Assembly (NCBI GenBank): GCA_031769625.1
Contig: JAUIMM010000645.1
Coordinates: 1,902,001 to 1,966,000 of the forward strand
Source: Taudactylus pleione
Taxonomy: Eukaryota; Chordata; Amphibia; Anura; Myobatrachidae
Direction of reading: 5' to 3'
DNA: 64,000 bases
Shown here: positions 12,734 through 24,665 of the stretch, piece by piece
Numbering within the stretch: the first letter of the stretch is position 1
How the letters are laid out: the number at the start of each line of letters is the position of its first letter
Notes under the pieces: model-generated
What the model saw: only the letters and a program-made list of their open reading frames with translations
What the model was told of the DNA's origin: nothing
Databases searched by the model: none
Translations under genes and position numbers: made by a program

Positions 12734-15700
12734 TTGCTGCGTCTGTGCTTGCTGTGTCTGTACTTACTGTATCTGTGCTGTGTCTGTGCTTGCTGTGTCT
12801 GTGATTGCTGCGTCTGTGCTGTGTCTGTGCTTGCTGCATCTGTGCTTTCTGCGACTGTGCTTGCTGTGTCTGTGCTTGCTGCATATTTACTTGCTGCATC
12901 TGTGCTTGTTGTGTCTGTGCTTGCTGCATCTGTGCTTGCTGCGTCTGTGCTTTCTGCATCTGTGCTTGCTGTGTCTGTACTTGCTGTGTCTTTGCTTTCT
13001 GCCACTCTACTTGCTGTGTCTGTACTTGTTGTGTCTGTACTTGCTGTGTCTGTGTTTGCTGTGTCTGTACTTGCTGTGTCTGTGCTTTCTGCAACTGTGC
13101 TTGCTGCATCTGTGCTTGCTGCATCTGTGCTTGTTGCGTCTGTGCTTGCTGCGTCTGTGCTTGTTGTGTCTGTGCTTTCTGCAACTGTGCTTGCTGTGTC
13201 TGTGCTGTGTCTGTGCTTGCTGTGTCTGTACTTGCTGCATCTGTGCTTGCTGCATCTGTGCTTGCTGCATCTGTGCTTGCTGCGTCTGTGCTGTGTCTGT
13301 GCTTGCTGTGTCTGTGCTTGTTGGGTCTGTGCTTGCTGCATCTGTGCCTGCTGCATCTGTGCTTGCTGCGTCTGTGCTTGCTGTGTCTGTGCTGTGTCTG
13401 TGCTTGCTGCGTCTGTGCTTGCTGCGTCTGTGCTTGCTGTATCTGTACTTGCTGCATCTGTGCTTGCTGCATTTGTACTTGCTGTATCTGTGCTTGCTGC
13501 ATCTGTGCTTGCTGCGTCTGTACTTGTTGTGTCTGTGCTTGTTGTGTCTGTGCTGTGCCTGTGCTGTGTCTGTGCTTGCTGTGTCTGTGCTTGCTGCGCC
13601 TGTGCTTGCTGCATCTGTGCTGTGTCTGTGCTTGCTGTGTCTGTGCTTGCTGCGTCTGTGCTTTCTGCGACTGTGCTTGCTGTGTCTGTGCTTGTTGTGT
13701 CTGTGCTTGCTGTGTCTGTGCTTGTTGTGTCTGTGCTTGCTGCGTCTGTGCTTGCTGTGTCTGTGGTGTGTCTGTGCTTGCTGTGTCTGTGCTGTGCCTG
13801 TGCTTGTTGTGTCTGTGCTTCCTGTGTCTGTGCTTGTTGTGTCTGTGCTTGCTGTGTCTGTGCTGTGTCTGTGCTTGCTGTGTTTGTGCTTGCTGTGTCT
13901 GTGCTTTCTGTGTCTGTGCTTGCTTCATCTGTGCATGCTGTGTCTGTGCTTGCTGTGTCTGTGCTTGTTGTGTCTGTGCTTGCTGCGTCTGTGCTTGCTG
14001 TGTCTGTGCTGTGTCTGTTCTTGCTGTGTCTGTGCTGTGTCTGTGCTTGCTGTGTCTGTGCTGTTTCTGTGCTTGTTGTGTCTGTGCTTCCTGTGTCTGT
14101 GCTTGTTGTGTCTGTGCTGTGTCTGTGCTTGCTGTGTCTGTGCTGTGTCTGTGCTTGCTGTGTCTGTGCTGTGTCTGTGCTTGCTGTGTCTGTGCTTGCT
14201 GCATCTGTGGTTATTGCGTCTGTGCTTGCTGCACCTGTGCTTCCTGTGTCTGTGCTTGCTGTGTCTGTGCTGTGTCTGTGCTTGCTGCATCTGTGCTTGC
14301 TGTGTCTGTGCTTGCTGTGTCTGTGCTTATTGTGTCTGTGCTTGTTGTGTCTGTGCTTGTTGTGCCTGTGCTTGCTGCGTCTGTGCTGTGTCTGTGCTTG
14401 CTGTGTCTGTGCTTGCTGCATCTGTGCTTTGTGCGACTGTGCTTGCTGTGTCTGTGCTTGTTGTGTCTGTGCTTGCTGTGTCTGTGCTTGTTGTGTCTGT
14501 GCTTGCTGCGTCTGTGCTTGCTGTGTCTGTGCTGTGTCTGTGCTTGCTGTGTCTGTGCTGTGTCTGTGCTTGCTGTGTCTGTGCTGTTTCTGTGCTTGTT
14601 GTGTCTGTGCTTCCTGTGTCTGTGCTTGTTGTGTCTGTGCTGTGTCTGTGCTTGCTGTGTCTGTGCTGTGTCTGTGCTTGCTGTGTGTGTGCTGTGTCTG
14701 TGCTTGCTGTGTCTGTGCTTGCTGCGTCTGTGCTTGTTGCGTCTGTGCTTGCTGCACCTGTGCTTCCTGTGTCTGTGCTTGCTGTGTCTGTGCTGTGTCT
14801 GTGCTTGCTGCGTCTGTGCTTGCTGTGTCTGTGCTTGCTGTGTCTGTGCTTATTGTGTCTGTGCTTGTTGTGTCTGTGTTTGTTGTGTCTGTGCTTGCTG
14901 TGTCTGTACTTGCTGTGTCTGTACTTGCTGTGTCTGTGCTTGCTGTGTCTGTGCTTGCTGTGTCTGTACTTGCTGTGTCTGTGCTTGCTGTGCCTGTACT
15001 TGCTGTGTCTGTGCTTGTTGTGTCTGTGCTGTGTCTGTGCTTGCTGTGTCTGTGCTGTGTCTGTGCTTGCTGTGTCTGTGCTGTGTCTGTGCTTGCTGTG
15101 TCTGTGCTGTGTCTGTGCTTGCTGTGTCTGTGCTTGCTGCATCTGTGCTTGTTGCGTCTGTGCTTGCTGCACCTGTGCTTGCTGTGTCTGTGCTGTGTCT
15201 GTGCTTGCTGCATCTGTGCTTGCTGTGTCTGTGCTTGCTGTGTCTGTGCTTGTTGTGTCTGTGCTTGCTGTGTCTGTACTTGCTGTGTCTGTACTTGCTG
15301 TGTCTGTGCTTGCTGTGTCTGTGCTTGCTGTGTCTGTACTTGCTGTGTCTGTGCTTGTTGTGTCTGTGCTTGCTGTGTCTGTGCTTGCTGTGTCTGTGCT
15401 TGCTGTGTCTGTACTTGCTGTGCCTGTGCTGTGTCTGTGCTTGCTGTGTCTGTGCTGTGTCTGTGCTTGCTGTGTCTGTGCTGTTTCTGTGCTTGTTTTG
15501 TCTGTGCTTCCTGTGTCTGTGCTTGTTGTGTCTGTGATTGCTGCGTCTCTGCTTCCTGTGTCTGTACTTGCTGTATCTGTGCTGTGTCTGTGCTTGCTGT
15601 GTCTGTGATTGCTGCGTCTGTGTTGTGTCTGTGCTTGCTGCATCTGTGCTTTCTGCGACTGTGCTTGCTGTGTCTGTGCTTGCTGCATATTTACTTGCTG

Positions 15701-17396
15701 CATCTGTGCTTGTTGTGTCTGTGCTTGCTGCATCTGTGCTTGCTGCGTCTGTGCTTTCTGCATCTGTGCTTGCTGTGTCTGTACTTGCTGTGTCTTTGCT
15801 TTCTGCAACTCTGCTTGCTGTGTCTGTACTTGCTGTGTCTGTGTTTGCTGTGTCTGTACTTGCTGTGTCTGTGCTTCTGCAACTGTGCTTGCTGCGTCTG
15901 TGCTTGCTGCGTCTGTGCTTGTTGCATCTGTGCTTGCTGCGTCTGTGATTTCTGCAACTGTGCTTGCTGTGTCTGTGCTTGCTGTGTCTGTGCTTTCTGT
16001 GTCTGTACTTGCTGCATCTGTGCTTGCTGCATCTGTGCTTGTTGGGTCTGTGCTTGCTGCATCTGTGCCTGCTGCATCTGTGCTTGCTGCGTCTGTGCTT
16101 GCTGTGTCTGTGCTGTGTCTGTGCTTGCTGCGTCTGTGCTTGCTGCATCTGTGCTTTCTGTATCTGTACTTGCTGCATCTGTGCTTGCTGCGTCTGTGCT
16201 TACTGCGTCTGTGCTTGCTGCATTTGTGCTTGCTGTATCTGTGCTTGCTGCATCTGTGCTTGCTGCGTCTGTGCTTGTTGTGTCTGTGCTTGTTGTGTCT
16301 GTGCTGTGTCTGTGCATGCTGTGTCTGTGCTTGCTGCGCCTGTGCTTGCTGGGTCTGTGCTGTGTCTGTGCTTGCTGTGTCTGTGCTTGCTGTGTCTGTG
16401 CTTTCTGCGACTGTGCTTGCTGTGTCTGTGCTTGTTGTGTCTGTGCTTGCTGTGTCTGTGCTTGTTGTGTCTATGCTTGCTGCATCTGTGCTTGCTGTGT
16501 CTGTGTTTGCAGTGCCTCTGCTTGCTGTGTCTGTACTTGTTGTGTCTGTGCTTGTTGTGTCTGTGCTTGCTGAGTCTGTGCATGCTGCATCTGTGCTTGC
16601 TGCGACTGTGCTTGCTGTGTCTGTACTTGCTGTGTCTGTGCTTCCTGCATCTGTGCATGCTGCATCTGTGCTTGCTGCGACTGTGCTTGCTGTGTCTGTG
16701 CTTGCTGCGACTGTACTTGCTGCTTCTGTGCTTGCTGCATCTGTGCTTGCTGCGTCTGTGCTTGCTGCTTCTGTGCTTACTGCATCTGTGCTTGCTGCGC
16801 CTGTGCTTGCTGCGTCGGTGCTGTGTCTGTGCTTGCTGTGTCTGTGCTTGCTGCGTCTGTGCTTTCTGCGACTGTGCTTGCTGTGTCTGTGCTTGTTGTG
16901 TCTGTGCTTGCTGTGTCTGTGCTTGTTGTGTCTGTGCTTGCTGCGTCTGTGCTTGCTGTGTCTGTGGTGTGTCTGTGCTTGTTGTGTCTGTGCTGTGTCT
17001 GTGCTTGCTGCATCTGTGCTTGCTGCATCTGTGCTGTGTCTGTGCTGTGTCTGTGCTTGCTGCATCTGTGCTTGCTGTGTCTGTGCTTGCTGTGTCTGTA
17101 CTTGCTGTATCTGTGCTGTGTCTGTGCTTGCTGTGTGTGTGCTTGCTGTGTCTGTGCTTGTTGTGTCTGTGCTTGCTGCTTCTGTGCTTGTTGTGTCTGT
17201 GCTTGCTGTGTCTGTGCTTGCTGCATCTGTGATTGCTGCGTCTGTGCTTGCTGCATCTGTGCTGTGTCTGTGCTTGCTGCGTCTGTGCTGTGTCTGTGCT
17301 GCATCTGTGCTTGCTGCGTCTGTGCTGTGTCTGTGCTTGCTGCATCTGTGCCTTCTGTGTCTGTGCTTGCTGCATCTATGCTTGCTGTATCTGTGA
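12734..17396. repeat. Higher-order repeat copy (4,663 bp)
   Basis: Full-length copy with the same order of 15- and 11-bp unit variants as 8,146-12,733, plus the 75-bp segment missing there. The following copy begins at 17,397 with the same unit order. Confidence 0.9.
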
Positions 17397-19800
17397 TTGC
17401 TGCGTCTGTGCTTGCTGTGTCTGTACTTACTGTATCTGTGCTGTGTCTGTGCTTGCTGTGTCTGTGATTGCTGCGTCTGTGCTGTGTCTGTGCTTGCTGC
17501 ATCTGTGCTTTCTGCGACTGTGCTTGCTGTGTCTGTGCTTGCTGCATATTTACTTGCTGCATCTGTGCTTGTTGTGTCTGTGCTTGCTGCATCTGTGCTT
17601 GCTGCGTCTGTGCTTTCTGCATCTGTGCTTGCTGTGTCTGTACTTGCTGTGTCTTTGCTTTCTGCCACTCTACTTGCTGTGTCTGTACTTGTTGTGTCTG
17701 TACTTGCTGTGTCTGTGTTTGCTGTGTCTGTACTTGCTGTGTCTGTGCTTTCTGCAACTGTGCTTGCTGCATCTGTGCTTGCTGCATCTGTGCTTGTTGC
17801 GTCTGTGCTTGCTGCGTCTGTGCTTGTTGTGTCTGTGCTTTCTGCAACTGTGCTTGCTGTGTCTGTGCTGTGTCTGTGCTTGCTGTGTCTGTACTTGCTG
17901 CATCTGTGCTTGCTGCATCTGTGCTTGCTGTGTCTGTGCTGTGTCTGTGCTTGCTGTGTCTGTGCTTGTTGGGTCTGTGCTTGCTGCATCTGTGCCTGCT
18001 GCATCTGTGCTTGCTGCGTCTGTGCTTGCTGTGTCTGTGCTGTGTCTGTGCTTGCTGCGTCTGTGCTTGCTGCGTCTGTGCTTGCTGTATCTGTACTTGC
18101 TGCATCTGTGCTTGCTGCATTTGTACTTGCTGTATCTGTGCTTGCTGCATCTGTGCTTGCTGCGTCTGTACTTGTTGTGTCTGTGCTTGTTGTGTCTGTG
18201 CTGTGTCTGTGCTGTGTCTGTGCTTGCTGTGTCTGTGCTTGCTGCGCCTGTGCTTGCTGCGTCTGTGCTGTGTCTGTGCTTGCTGTGTCTGTGCTTGCTG
18301 CGTCTGTGCTTTCTACGACTGTGCTTGCTGTGTCTGTGCTTGTTGTGTCTGTGCTTGCTGTGTCTGTGCTTGTTGTGTCTGTGCTTGCTGCGTCTGTGCT
18401 TGCTGTGTCTGTGGTGTGTCTGTGCTTGCTGTGTCTGTGCTGTGCCTGTGCTTGTTGTGTCTGTGCTTCCTGTGTCTGTGCTTGTTGTGTCTGTGCTTGC
18501 TGTGTCTGTGCTGTGTCTGTGCTTGCTGTGTTTGTGCTTGCTGTGTCTGTGCTTTCTGTGTCTGTGCTTGCTTCATCTGTGCATGCTGTGTCTGTGCTTG
18601 CTGTGTCTGTGCTTGTTGTGTCTGTGCTTGCTGCGTCTGTGCTTGCTGTGTCTGTGCTGTGTCTGTTCTTGCTGTGTCTGTGCTGTGTCTGTGCTTGCTG
18701 TGTCTGTGCTGTTTCTGTGCTTGTTGTGTCTGTGCTTCCTGTGTCTGTGCTTGTTGTGTCTGTGCTGTGTCTGTGCTTGCTGTGTCTGTGCTTGCTGTGT
18801 CTGTGCTGTGTCTGTGCTTGCTGTGTCTGTGCTTGCTGCATCTGTGGTTGTTGCGTCTGTGCTTGCTGCACCTGTGCTTCCTGTGTCTGTGCTTGCTGTG
18901 TCTGTGCTGTGTCTGTGCTTGCTGCATCTGTGCTTGCTGTGTCTGTGCTTGCTGTGTCTGTGGTTATTGTGTCTGTGCTTGTTGTGTCTGTGCTTGTTGT
19001 GCCTGTGCTTGCTGCGTCTGTGCTGTGTCTGTGCTTGCTGTGTCTGTGCTTGCTGCGTCTGTGCTTTGTGCGACTGTGCTTGCTGTGTCTGTGCTTGTTG
19101 TGTCTGTGCTTGCTGTGTCTGTGCTTGTTGTGTCTGTGCTTGCTGCGTCTGTGCTTGCTGTGTCTGTGCTGTGTCTGTGCTTGCTGTGTCTGTGCTGTGT
19201 CTGTGCTTGCTGTGTCTGTGCTGTTTCTGTGCTTGTTGTGTCTGTGCTTCCTGTGTCTGTGCTTGTTGTGTCTGTGCTGTGTCTGTGCTTGCTGTGTCTG
19301 TGCTGTGTCTGGGCTTGCTGTGTGTGTGCTGTGTCTGTGCTTGCTGTGTCTGTGCTTGCTGCATCTGTGCTTGTTGCGTCTGTGCTTGCTGCACCTGTGC
19401 TTCCTGTGTCTGTGCTTGCTGTGTCTGTGCTGTGTCTGTGCTTGCTGCATCTGTGCTTGCTGTGTCTGTGCTTGCTGTGTCTGTGCTTATTGTGTCTGTG
19501 CTTGTTGTGTCTGTGTTTGTTGTGTCTGTGCTTGCTGTGTCTGTACTTGCTGTGTCTGTACTTGCTGTGTCTGTACTTGCTGTGTCTGTGCTTGCTGTGT
19601 CTGTGCTTGCTGTGCCTGTACTTGCTGTGTCTGTGCTTGTTGTGTCTGTGCTGTGTCTGTGCTTGCTGTGTCTGTGCTGTGTCTGTGCTTGCTGTGTCTG
19701 TGCTGTGTCTGTGCTTGCTGTGTCTGTGCTTGCTGCATCTGTGCTTGTTGCGTCTGTGCTTGCTGCACCTGTGCTTGCTGTGTCTGTGCTGTGTCTGTGC
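17397..19800. repeat. Last, partly degenerate higher-order copy
   Basis: Begins like the two previous copies but loses blocks and gains point differences after about 18,770, so the alignment becomes patchy toward the right end of the array. Confidence 0.75.
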
Positions 19801-20595
19801 TTGCTGCATCTGTGCTTGCTGTGTCTGTGCTTGCTGTGTCTGTGCTTGTTGTGTCTGTGCTTGCTGTGTCTGTACTTGCTGTGTCTGTACTTGCTGTGTC
19901 TGTACTTGCTGTGTCTGTGCTTGCTGTGTCTGTGCTTGCTGTGTCTGTACTTGCTGTGTCTGTGCTTGTTGTGTCTGTGCTTGTTGTGTCTGTGCTTGCT
20001 GCGTCTGTGCTTGCTGCGTCTGTACTTGCTGCGTCTGTGCTTTCTGCATCTGTGCTTTCTGCGTCTGTGCTTGTTGCGTCTGTGCTTGCTGCACCTGTGC
20101 TTGCTGCGTCTGTGCTTGCTGTGTCTGTACTTGCTGTGTCTGTACTTGCTGTGTCTGTGCTTGCTGTGTCTGTACTTGCTGCGTCTGTGCTTGCTGCGTC
20201 TGTGCTTGCTGCATCTGTGCTTGCTGTGTCTGTGCTTGCTGTGTCTGTGCTTGTTGTGTCTGTGCTTGTTGTGTCTGTGCTTGCTGTGTCTGTACTTGCT
20301 GTGTCTGTACTTGCTGTGTCTGTGCTTGCTGTGTCTGTACTTGCTGTGTCTGTACTTGCTGTGTCTGTGCTTGTTGTGTCTGTGCTTGATGCATCTGTGC
20401 TTGTTGCGTCTGTGCTTTCTGCGTCTGTGCTTGCTGTGTCTGTGCTTGCTGTGTCTGTACTTGCTGTGTCTGTACTTGCTGTGTCTGTACTTGCTGTGTC
20501 TGTGCTTGCTGCGTCTGTGCTTGCTGCATCTGTGCTTGCTGCATCTGTGCTTGCTGTGTCTGTACTTGCTGTGTCTGTACTTGCTGTGTCTGCTG
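19800..20595. repeat. Uniform terminal tract of 15-mers
   Basis: From about 19,800 the 11-bp form vanishes and the array is a strict 15-bp ladder; every fourth unit falls at the same place in the 60-base rows. The last unit is cut at TGTCTGCTGAACCC. This simple tract is the only part without higher-order structure and may represent the un-homogenised edge of the array. Confidence 0.8.
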
Positions 20596-21285
20596 AACCC
20601 ACAGCTAAATTATTAAGAGTTCACTGAATTTCCTCCATATTTGTGTGATCACTGCTTGTAAATTTAAACTGAGCGTCTATAATCATATATATATGTAATC
20701 ATATAGCAGTGATACTCTAAGCATTGAATGTATATCACCAGGAACAGTTACTGTAGCATTACTAACTAGAGACAAAACAATGGGAAGAAAAAAGGAGCGT
20801 GGACTGCAACAAGGCACCTCCTGTACCCCCTCTCCAGGAGCAAGAACAGGATCACCGGGGTTCGGGCCCCTTTTCGGCCGTGCGCACAGTGTCCCTCCCC
20901 GCACCAGGTGACACCGCTGGAGGGATGCCACTGTAACAAACAGGTTGTTGGTTTCTTCATACACGGCTACTACAGGTCCTGCTGGCAGGGCTCCCTAATG
21001 CTAGCTTTCACACACTATCGCCTGGCCACTTGCTGGTGTCAGGAGCACAGGAAACAATATCTACTCCAGCTAAATAGGGAAGTCACTTCCTGGCACAGCT
21101 GAGGCAAAGCCCATCCCGGCTCCCAAAAAACCCAGACTCCAGACTAAACCCAGGTGTAAGCCTGAAACAATGAGTTCTCCCAGGGGGTGTGATCTGTATT
21201 ACTGCCGGCCGCATGGCTCAATTCCCAACAGCAGCTGCCCAACAAAGGAGGAAATCCCGATCGTCCTAAAGGTAAGTATCAACTA
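20596..21285. other. Non-coding sequence, no recognised feature
   Basis: AT-rich for the first 150 bases, then mixed composition. Short frames on both strands (for example 20,683-20,964 minus) have no recognisable protein motif. The stretch around 20,870-20,930 has the look of a dispersed repeat, but I cannot name the family. Confidence 0.4.
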
Positions 21286-21442
21286 ATCTAACCGAACCCC
21301 TCTAACCCTAACCCTCCTTAGGGGTGCCTAACACTAACCTCCCCCCCCTGTGCCTAAACCTAACCCCCCCTTCCCCGCTGCCTAAACCCTGGGGGGTGCC
21401 TAACCCTAACCTCCCCCAGGGGTGCCTAACCCTAACCCTCGC
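21286..21442. repeat. Degenerate CCTAA-rich interstitial tract
   Basis: Repeated GTGCCTAACCCTAACC-type blocks separated by C- and G-runs, with a loose period of roughly 30-40 bp. It contains only pairs of CCCTAA, not long telomeric runs. It reads as a telomere-like minisatellite rather than a true telomere. Confidence 0.6.

Positions 21443-21445
<3 letters not shown>

Positions 21446-21480
<35 letters not shown>
21446..21480. repeat. (TA)n microsatellite
   Basis: About 17 uninterrupted TA units directly after the CCTAA-rich tract. Confidence 0.95.
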
Positions 21481-21482
<2 letters not shown>

Positions 21483-21544
21483 ATTCCAGGCACATAATAA
21501 ATCTCAGGACCCACCAATCAGGCTATGTGGAGGAGATTATAGTC

Positions 21545-22160
21545 AAATAGAGTTCAAGCTCACCACCGCCAGGTTCAAAGAACCACAGCCTGCCACCCAA
21601 ACCAAAACACTAGCCCGCATCCAAAAGAAAAAACAGCACCCAAAAACACACCTACCATAACTCTGACAAATGCACCCCATCAAAGCGGAAACCTTGAGCC
21701 TGTTCCAGATGCAAACTTGGGTGCAACACCAACAAACTACCAGACCTGGAGGCAAAATGAGAAACAGACCTAGTAATCTTTCAGTGAGCCGTATCCAAGG
21801 AAAAAAGGTCTCTAGAAACCATTCATACATGATGAGGGACAATATCCGACCACACCAAGCACACTTCAGGCCACCATGACCATATGGCGGCCAACTCAGC
21901 CTTCATCCACAAGCTCAGCTCAATACCCTTGACTGTCCAAAACATTGCCTCCAAGGTAAATCACCAACCATGATGGGCACCCACAGCGCTTCTCATGATA
22001 AAACAGAATGTACAAAAGAGCCAACCAATGCATGATTTGGACTCCAAAACCACCGAACCTGACGGCCACCTAACAGGGCCGCCCTTCTTGCCATCCCATG
22101 CTCCTCAGTCCAATAAAGAAATAAATGGCCCCCAAGCCACACTTGCTCAGAAGACATGGG
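21545..22160 (-). pseudogene. SGNH/GDSL hydrolase-like domain of the DIRS-like element, decayed
   Basis: The minus strand first shows a block like the SGNH N-terminal strand (VWLGGHLFLYW near 22,115-22,150). Further on come a WPEVCLVWSDIVP-like block near 21,850 and RFDGVHLSE near 21,665-21,690, which corresponds to the DGVHLS block carrying the catalytic His of the family. In the first block the serine position reads Leu (GGHL instead of GHS). Several in-frame stops and at least one frameshift separate the blocks, so it is not functional. Family knowledge: some vertebrate DIRS/Ngaro elements carry such an esterase-like domain of unclear role. Assignment rests on motif order, not on a search. 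Confidence 0.65.
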
Positions 22161-22479
22161 CAATGCTGTAAAAGAACAAACAGAACTAAAACGCTGCAGT
22201 AATAGAACATATATAAGAAAAAAGATAGCGTGGTAACTTAGAAGGAGAATGTTAGTAGCAATACCCAAGCGAAGGAGAAAGTCTAAAAAACCTTGCGGGA
22301 GCCGTGTATAATAAGCCAATTGAATTGCGGCCCTTGTTGGGAGGAAAAATTAAAAAATCCCTTCACACCCTCAATTTTTGAATGCTAGCCATTCTGCCTC
22401 GCAAATCAGACTGAGCCAGGCCAACTAACCCGGTTAGACAATCTGCCATACAGAAGATGGACAAGTCTTCACAATCTAA

Positions 22480-24170
22480 TTAGCCTCAGGGGCCAACATC
22501 CAAAACCAATCAAAGTTAAAATGGGGCAGGGAATCCCTATCCCATTTTCAATGACCGGCACGTGTCGCGCCCTATAAACCATAATCGCCTGCAAACACTT
22601 CAAACCAAGAACCTCAACAGATGCAGTGCCATAGGAGAAGAAGAACGCAGACTATTAACAGCGTACACCACTCTCAGCTTGCCACACCAAAAATTAAATT
22701 CCGGTTAGACAATTTATCATCCCACAAATCCACAGCCACTATAACCAGAAATAATTCCAATAATAGCAGGTTGGACTGAAACCACGTGGCATCCATGACG
22801 CAGGCCATGGAGCGCAAAGTCAGTTGAACCAGCAGCATCGGTGAACAAATGTAACTCAGCATTGTCACCCGGCTGCTAGGGCCAAATCAATTCCAAAATT
22901 GAAATCCCCCAAAATGAAGCCCACACCCTGAGGTCATTCAGGATCTCCATGTAAAGGCAGACACAGAAATGCGGGTTGGAGACCCAGGCAATAGCCTGCT
23001 CTAGCCTACTGCAAACACTCGCCCCATGGGTATAATCCAGCAAGCAAAGCTAAATTAACCGAGGACCGCCTGCACCTGACACAACCTAATCCACCGAGGA
23101 GTCAAACACTGAATCTGCACTAGCAACTGCTGCAGCTTATCGGCGGAAACCGGCCGCACCAGCAAATGTATTTACTCTAATTTCAAGGTAAGACAAGCAG
23201 GAATTCGGGCCTTCCACCTAGTCCAAAGCAACTACAAAGCCAAGCACCCGTAAAAATGGGCCTGCACAGACAGCAAAACTTCACCACAAATTGCTGATGG
23301 GCCGGCGAACAAAATCATCCAAATAATGCGCTATTCCGGCATGGTCCGTACTAAACTTTTCAATTATGTGCACACGAGATAGCGCAGCCCATGGGAAGAC
23401 ACCTGACAACAAAAAATGGACCATCCAATTCAAAACCCATAAAACCTAGGGACTGAGGGTGCAACGGCAGCAGGCAAAAAAAGGATTCAGCATCCCATTT
23501 TGCCATCAAAGCTCCAGAACCAAAACCCTATATCGGTGACTCTCAAACTCGGTCCCCAGGACCCCACACAGGTCACGCCCCCCAAGTCATCCTGAAGGTA
23601 CACAGATGTATACATCACTCACCGGCACGTTTTAAAAAGCGCCACAGGTGGATCTAATTATTTCAATTGCAACTCTGTGAGGAGACCTTAAAACATGCAC
23701 TGCCTTGTATCCCGAGGACCGAGCCATAGAACTTGTGCCCTATATCAATGCGAGCACCACATCAAATAACTGGTATGGAAACTGGCGAAGCAAGTGAGGG
23801 ATTGCATCGTTCACAGATCCCCAATGAGGACACGACAAATGCTGAATAAACCGATATTTACTCTGGACCTACTTCAGCACGACACCAAGGGGGGAAACAT
23901 ACATGTCCGGCAAGGTGGGGACGGTAAAAGGCTCGGACAATACGGCCCAAAGCCACTTCAGCAAACGCTTTCTGTCGTGCCACATGGGGAAGTTCTATGG
24001 CTGAACGCAAATTCTGGGTTAGAGGCAACCACAAGCAATGCGCTAGCTACCGATAACCGGAAACCCACACCATGAACCCTCCAGCCAACTTGGTGATCTT
24101 CCCACAAAGGATACCAGCCCAACCACTTGGATAACTCATCTAATACCACAGGGAGAATAAACCTTATTTG
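22480..24170 (-). pseudogene. DIRS-type reverse transcriptase-RNase H, decayed
   Basis: Minus-strand blocks in family order: an N-terminal LDELSKWLGWYPL block (about 24,110-24,145); EVALGRIVRAFYRPH and FPLGVV (about 23,890-23,950); SVNDAIPHLL (about 23,795-23,825); a region resembling PMGCAISCA near 23,380; and the catalytic YLDD at 23,314-23,325. RNase H follows with FTDAAGS at about 22,825-22,844 and RARHVP near 22,560. Stops and frameshifts lie between the blocks (for example after VVLK near 23,880), so no protein can be made, although the YLDD box is intact. The RT would copy element RNA in the autonomous family; here it is a fossil. Confidence 0.8.
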
Positions 24171-24216
24171 TCAACTCTGCCCTTTGAACCGCTCGGCAGG
24201 CGCCTTAGCCTCATGG

Positions 24217-24564
24217 TTACCTGCTAACCCACCTCAACAGCTCTACGGAGTTAACTGCTGTAAGAATACTCACCCGCCCCCCAGGTTTCTTGGCCTCTTC
24301 TAAGGCTATCCACATGTCATCGGTAAGGATAAAAACATCCACAAACCTACCCTTACGAATCCAGTCCTTAACTCGCTTACGCAAATCCCTGTCCATTGCC
24401 GTATTAGCACAGTGCACCATACCAGAATCCTCAACTGGTGCCACAATGGCAACGGGAGCTGACTGACGCTTAGCTGCCTTCGTAACTAAGTGCCGCGCAA
24501 CCATGTTCAACAACTTACGTGGGCGTGTCGGTGACCCTGACGAAGAGCTACTATCACTAGACAC
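24217..24564 (-). pseudogene. Gag-like fragment of the DIRS-like element
   Basis: A 115-codon open frame that starts with a Ser-rich head (MSSDSSSSSGS), continues with a basic stretch and contains RKRVKDWIRKGRFVDVF. A basic residue cluster followed by a G-[RE]-[FY]-[VI]-D pattern is typical of the end of the gag-like region just before RT in DIRS elements. It sits immediately upstream of the RT on the same strand, which supports the call. The rest of a gag is not recognisable. It could also be a chance frame; the position is the main argument. Confidence 0.5.
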
Positions 24565-24603
24565 AGAAGAATCAGTATAAACAGCAAAGGAGGGACAGCA
24601 GAC

Positions 24604-24665
24604 TCACCACCAGCCGACCCCGGCATTCCATCACCACCAGCCGACCCCGGCATTCCATCACCACC
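24604..24665. repeat. Short 27-bp tandem duplication
   Basis: Two and a third copies of a 27-bp unit containing CCAGCCGACCCCGGCATTCC, within the gag-proximal part of the DIRS-like element. On the minus strand it reads as a repeated Gly/Met/Pro/Ser peptide. Confidence 0.85.

Larger units (their letters stand above)
1..20595. repeat. Giant 15-bp minisatellite with higher-order structure
   Basis: Tandem array of a 15-bp unit built on TGTCTGTGCTTGCTG, mixed with an 11-bp form (TGTCTGTGCTG) that lacks four bases. The plus strand is almost free of A. The array is already in progress at base 1, so its left end lies outside the window; it stops at about 20,595, where the sequence turns into ordinary AT-rich DNA. 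The commonest variable site is a dinucleotide that appears as CG, TG or CA. No unit variant makes a stop in most frames, so frames of 1,000 to 1,800 codons run on both strands (Cys/Leu/Val-rich on plus, Gln/Thr/Ser/His-rich on minus). The 11-bp form shifts frame without closing it. I see no start context, intron or composition suggesting a gene. Satellite DNA is by far the best reading. Confidence 0.97.

Noticed and set aside
8..20627. Dozens of overlapping frames of 300-1,824 codons on both strands of the 15-bp array
   Set aside because: They follow from a stop-free 15-bp monomer; all six frames are open at once and start codons fall at random variants. No evidence of a gene.
21286..21442. 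Telomere
   Set aside because: Only pairs of CCCTAA between unrelated C- and G-runs, and normal sequence on both sides.
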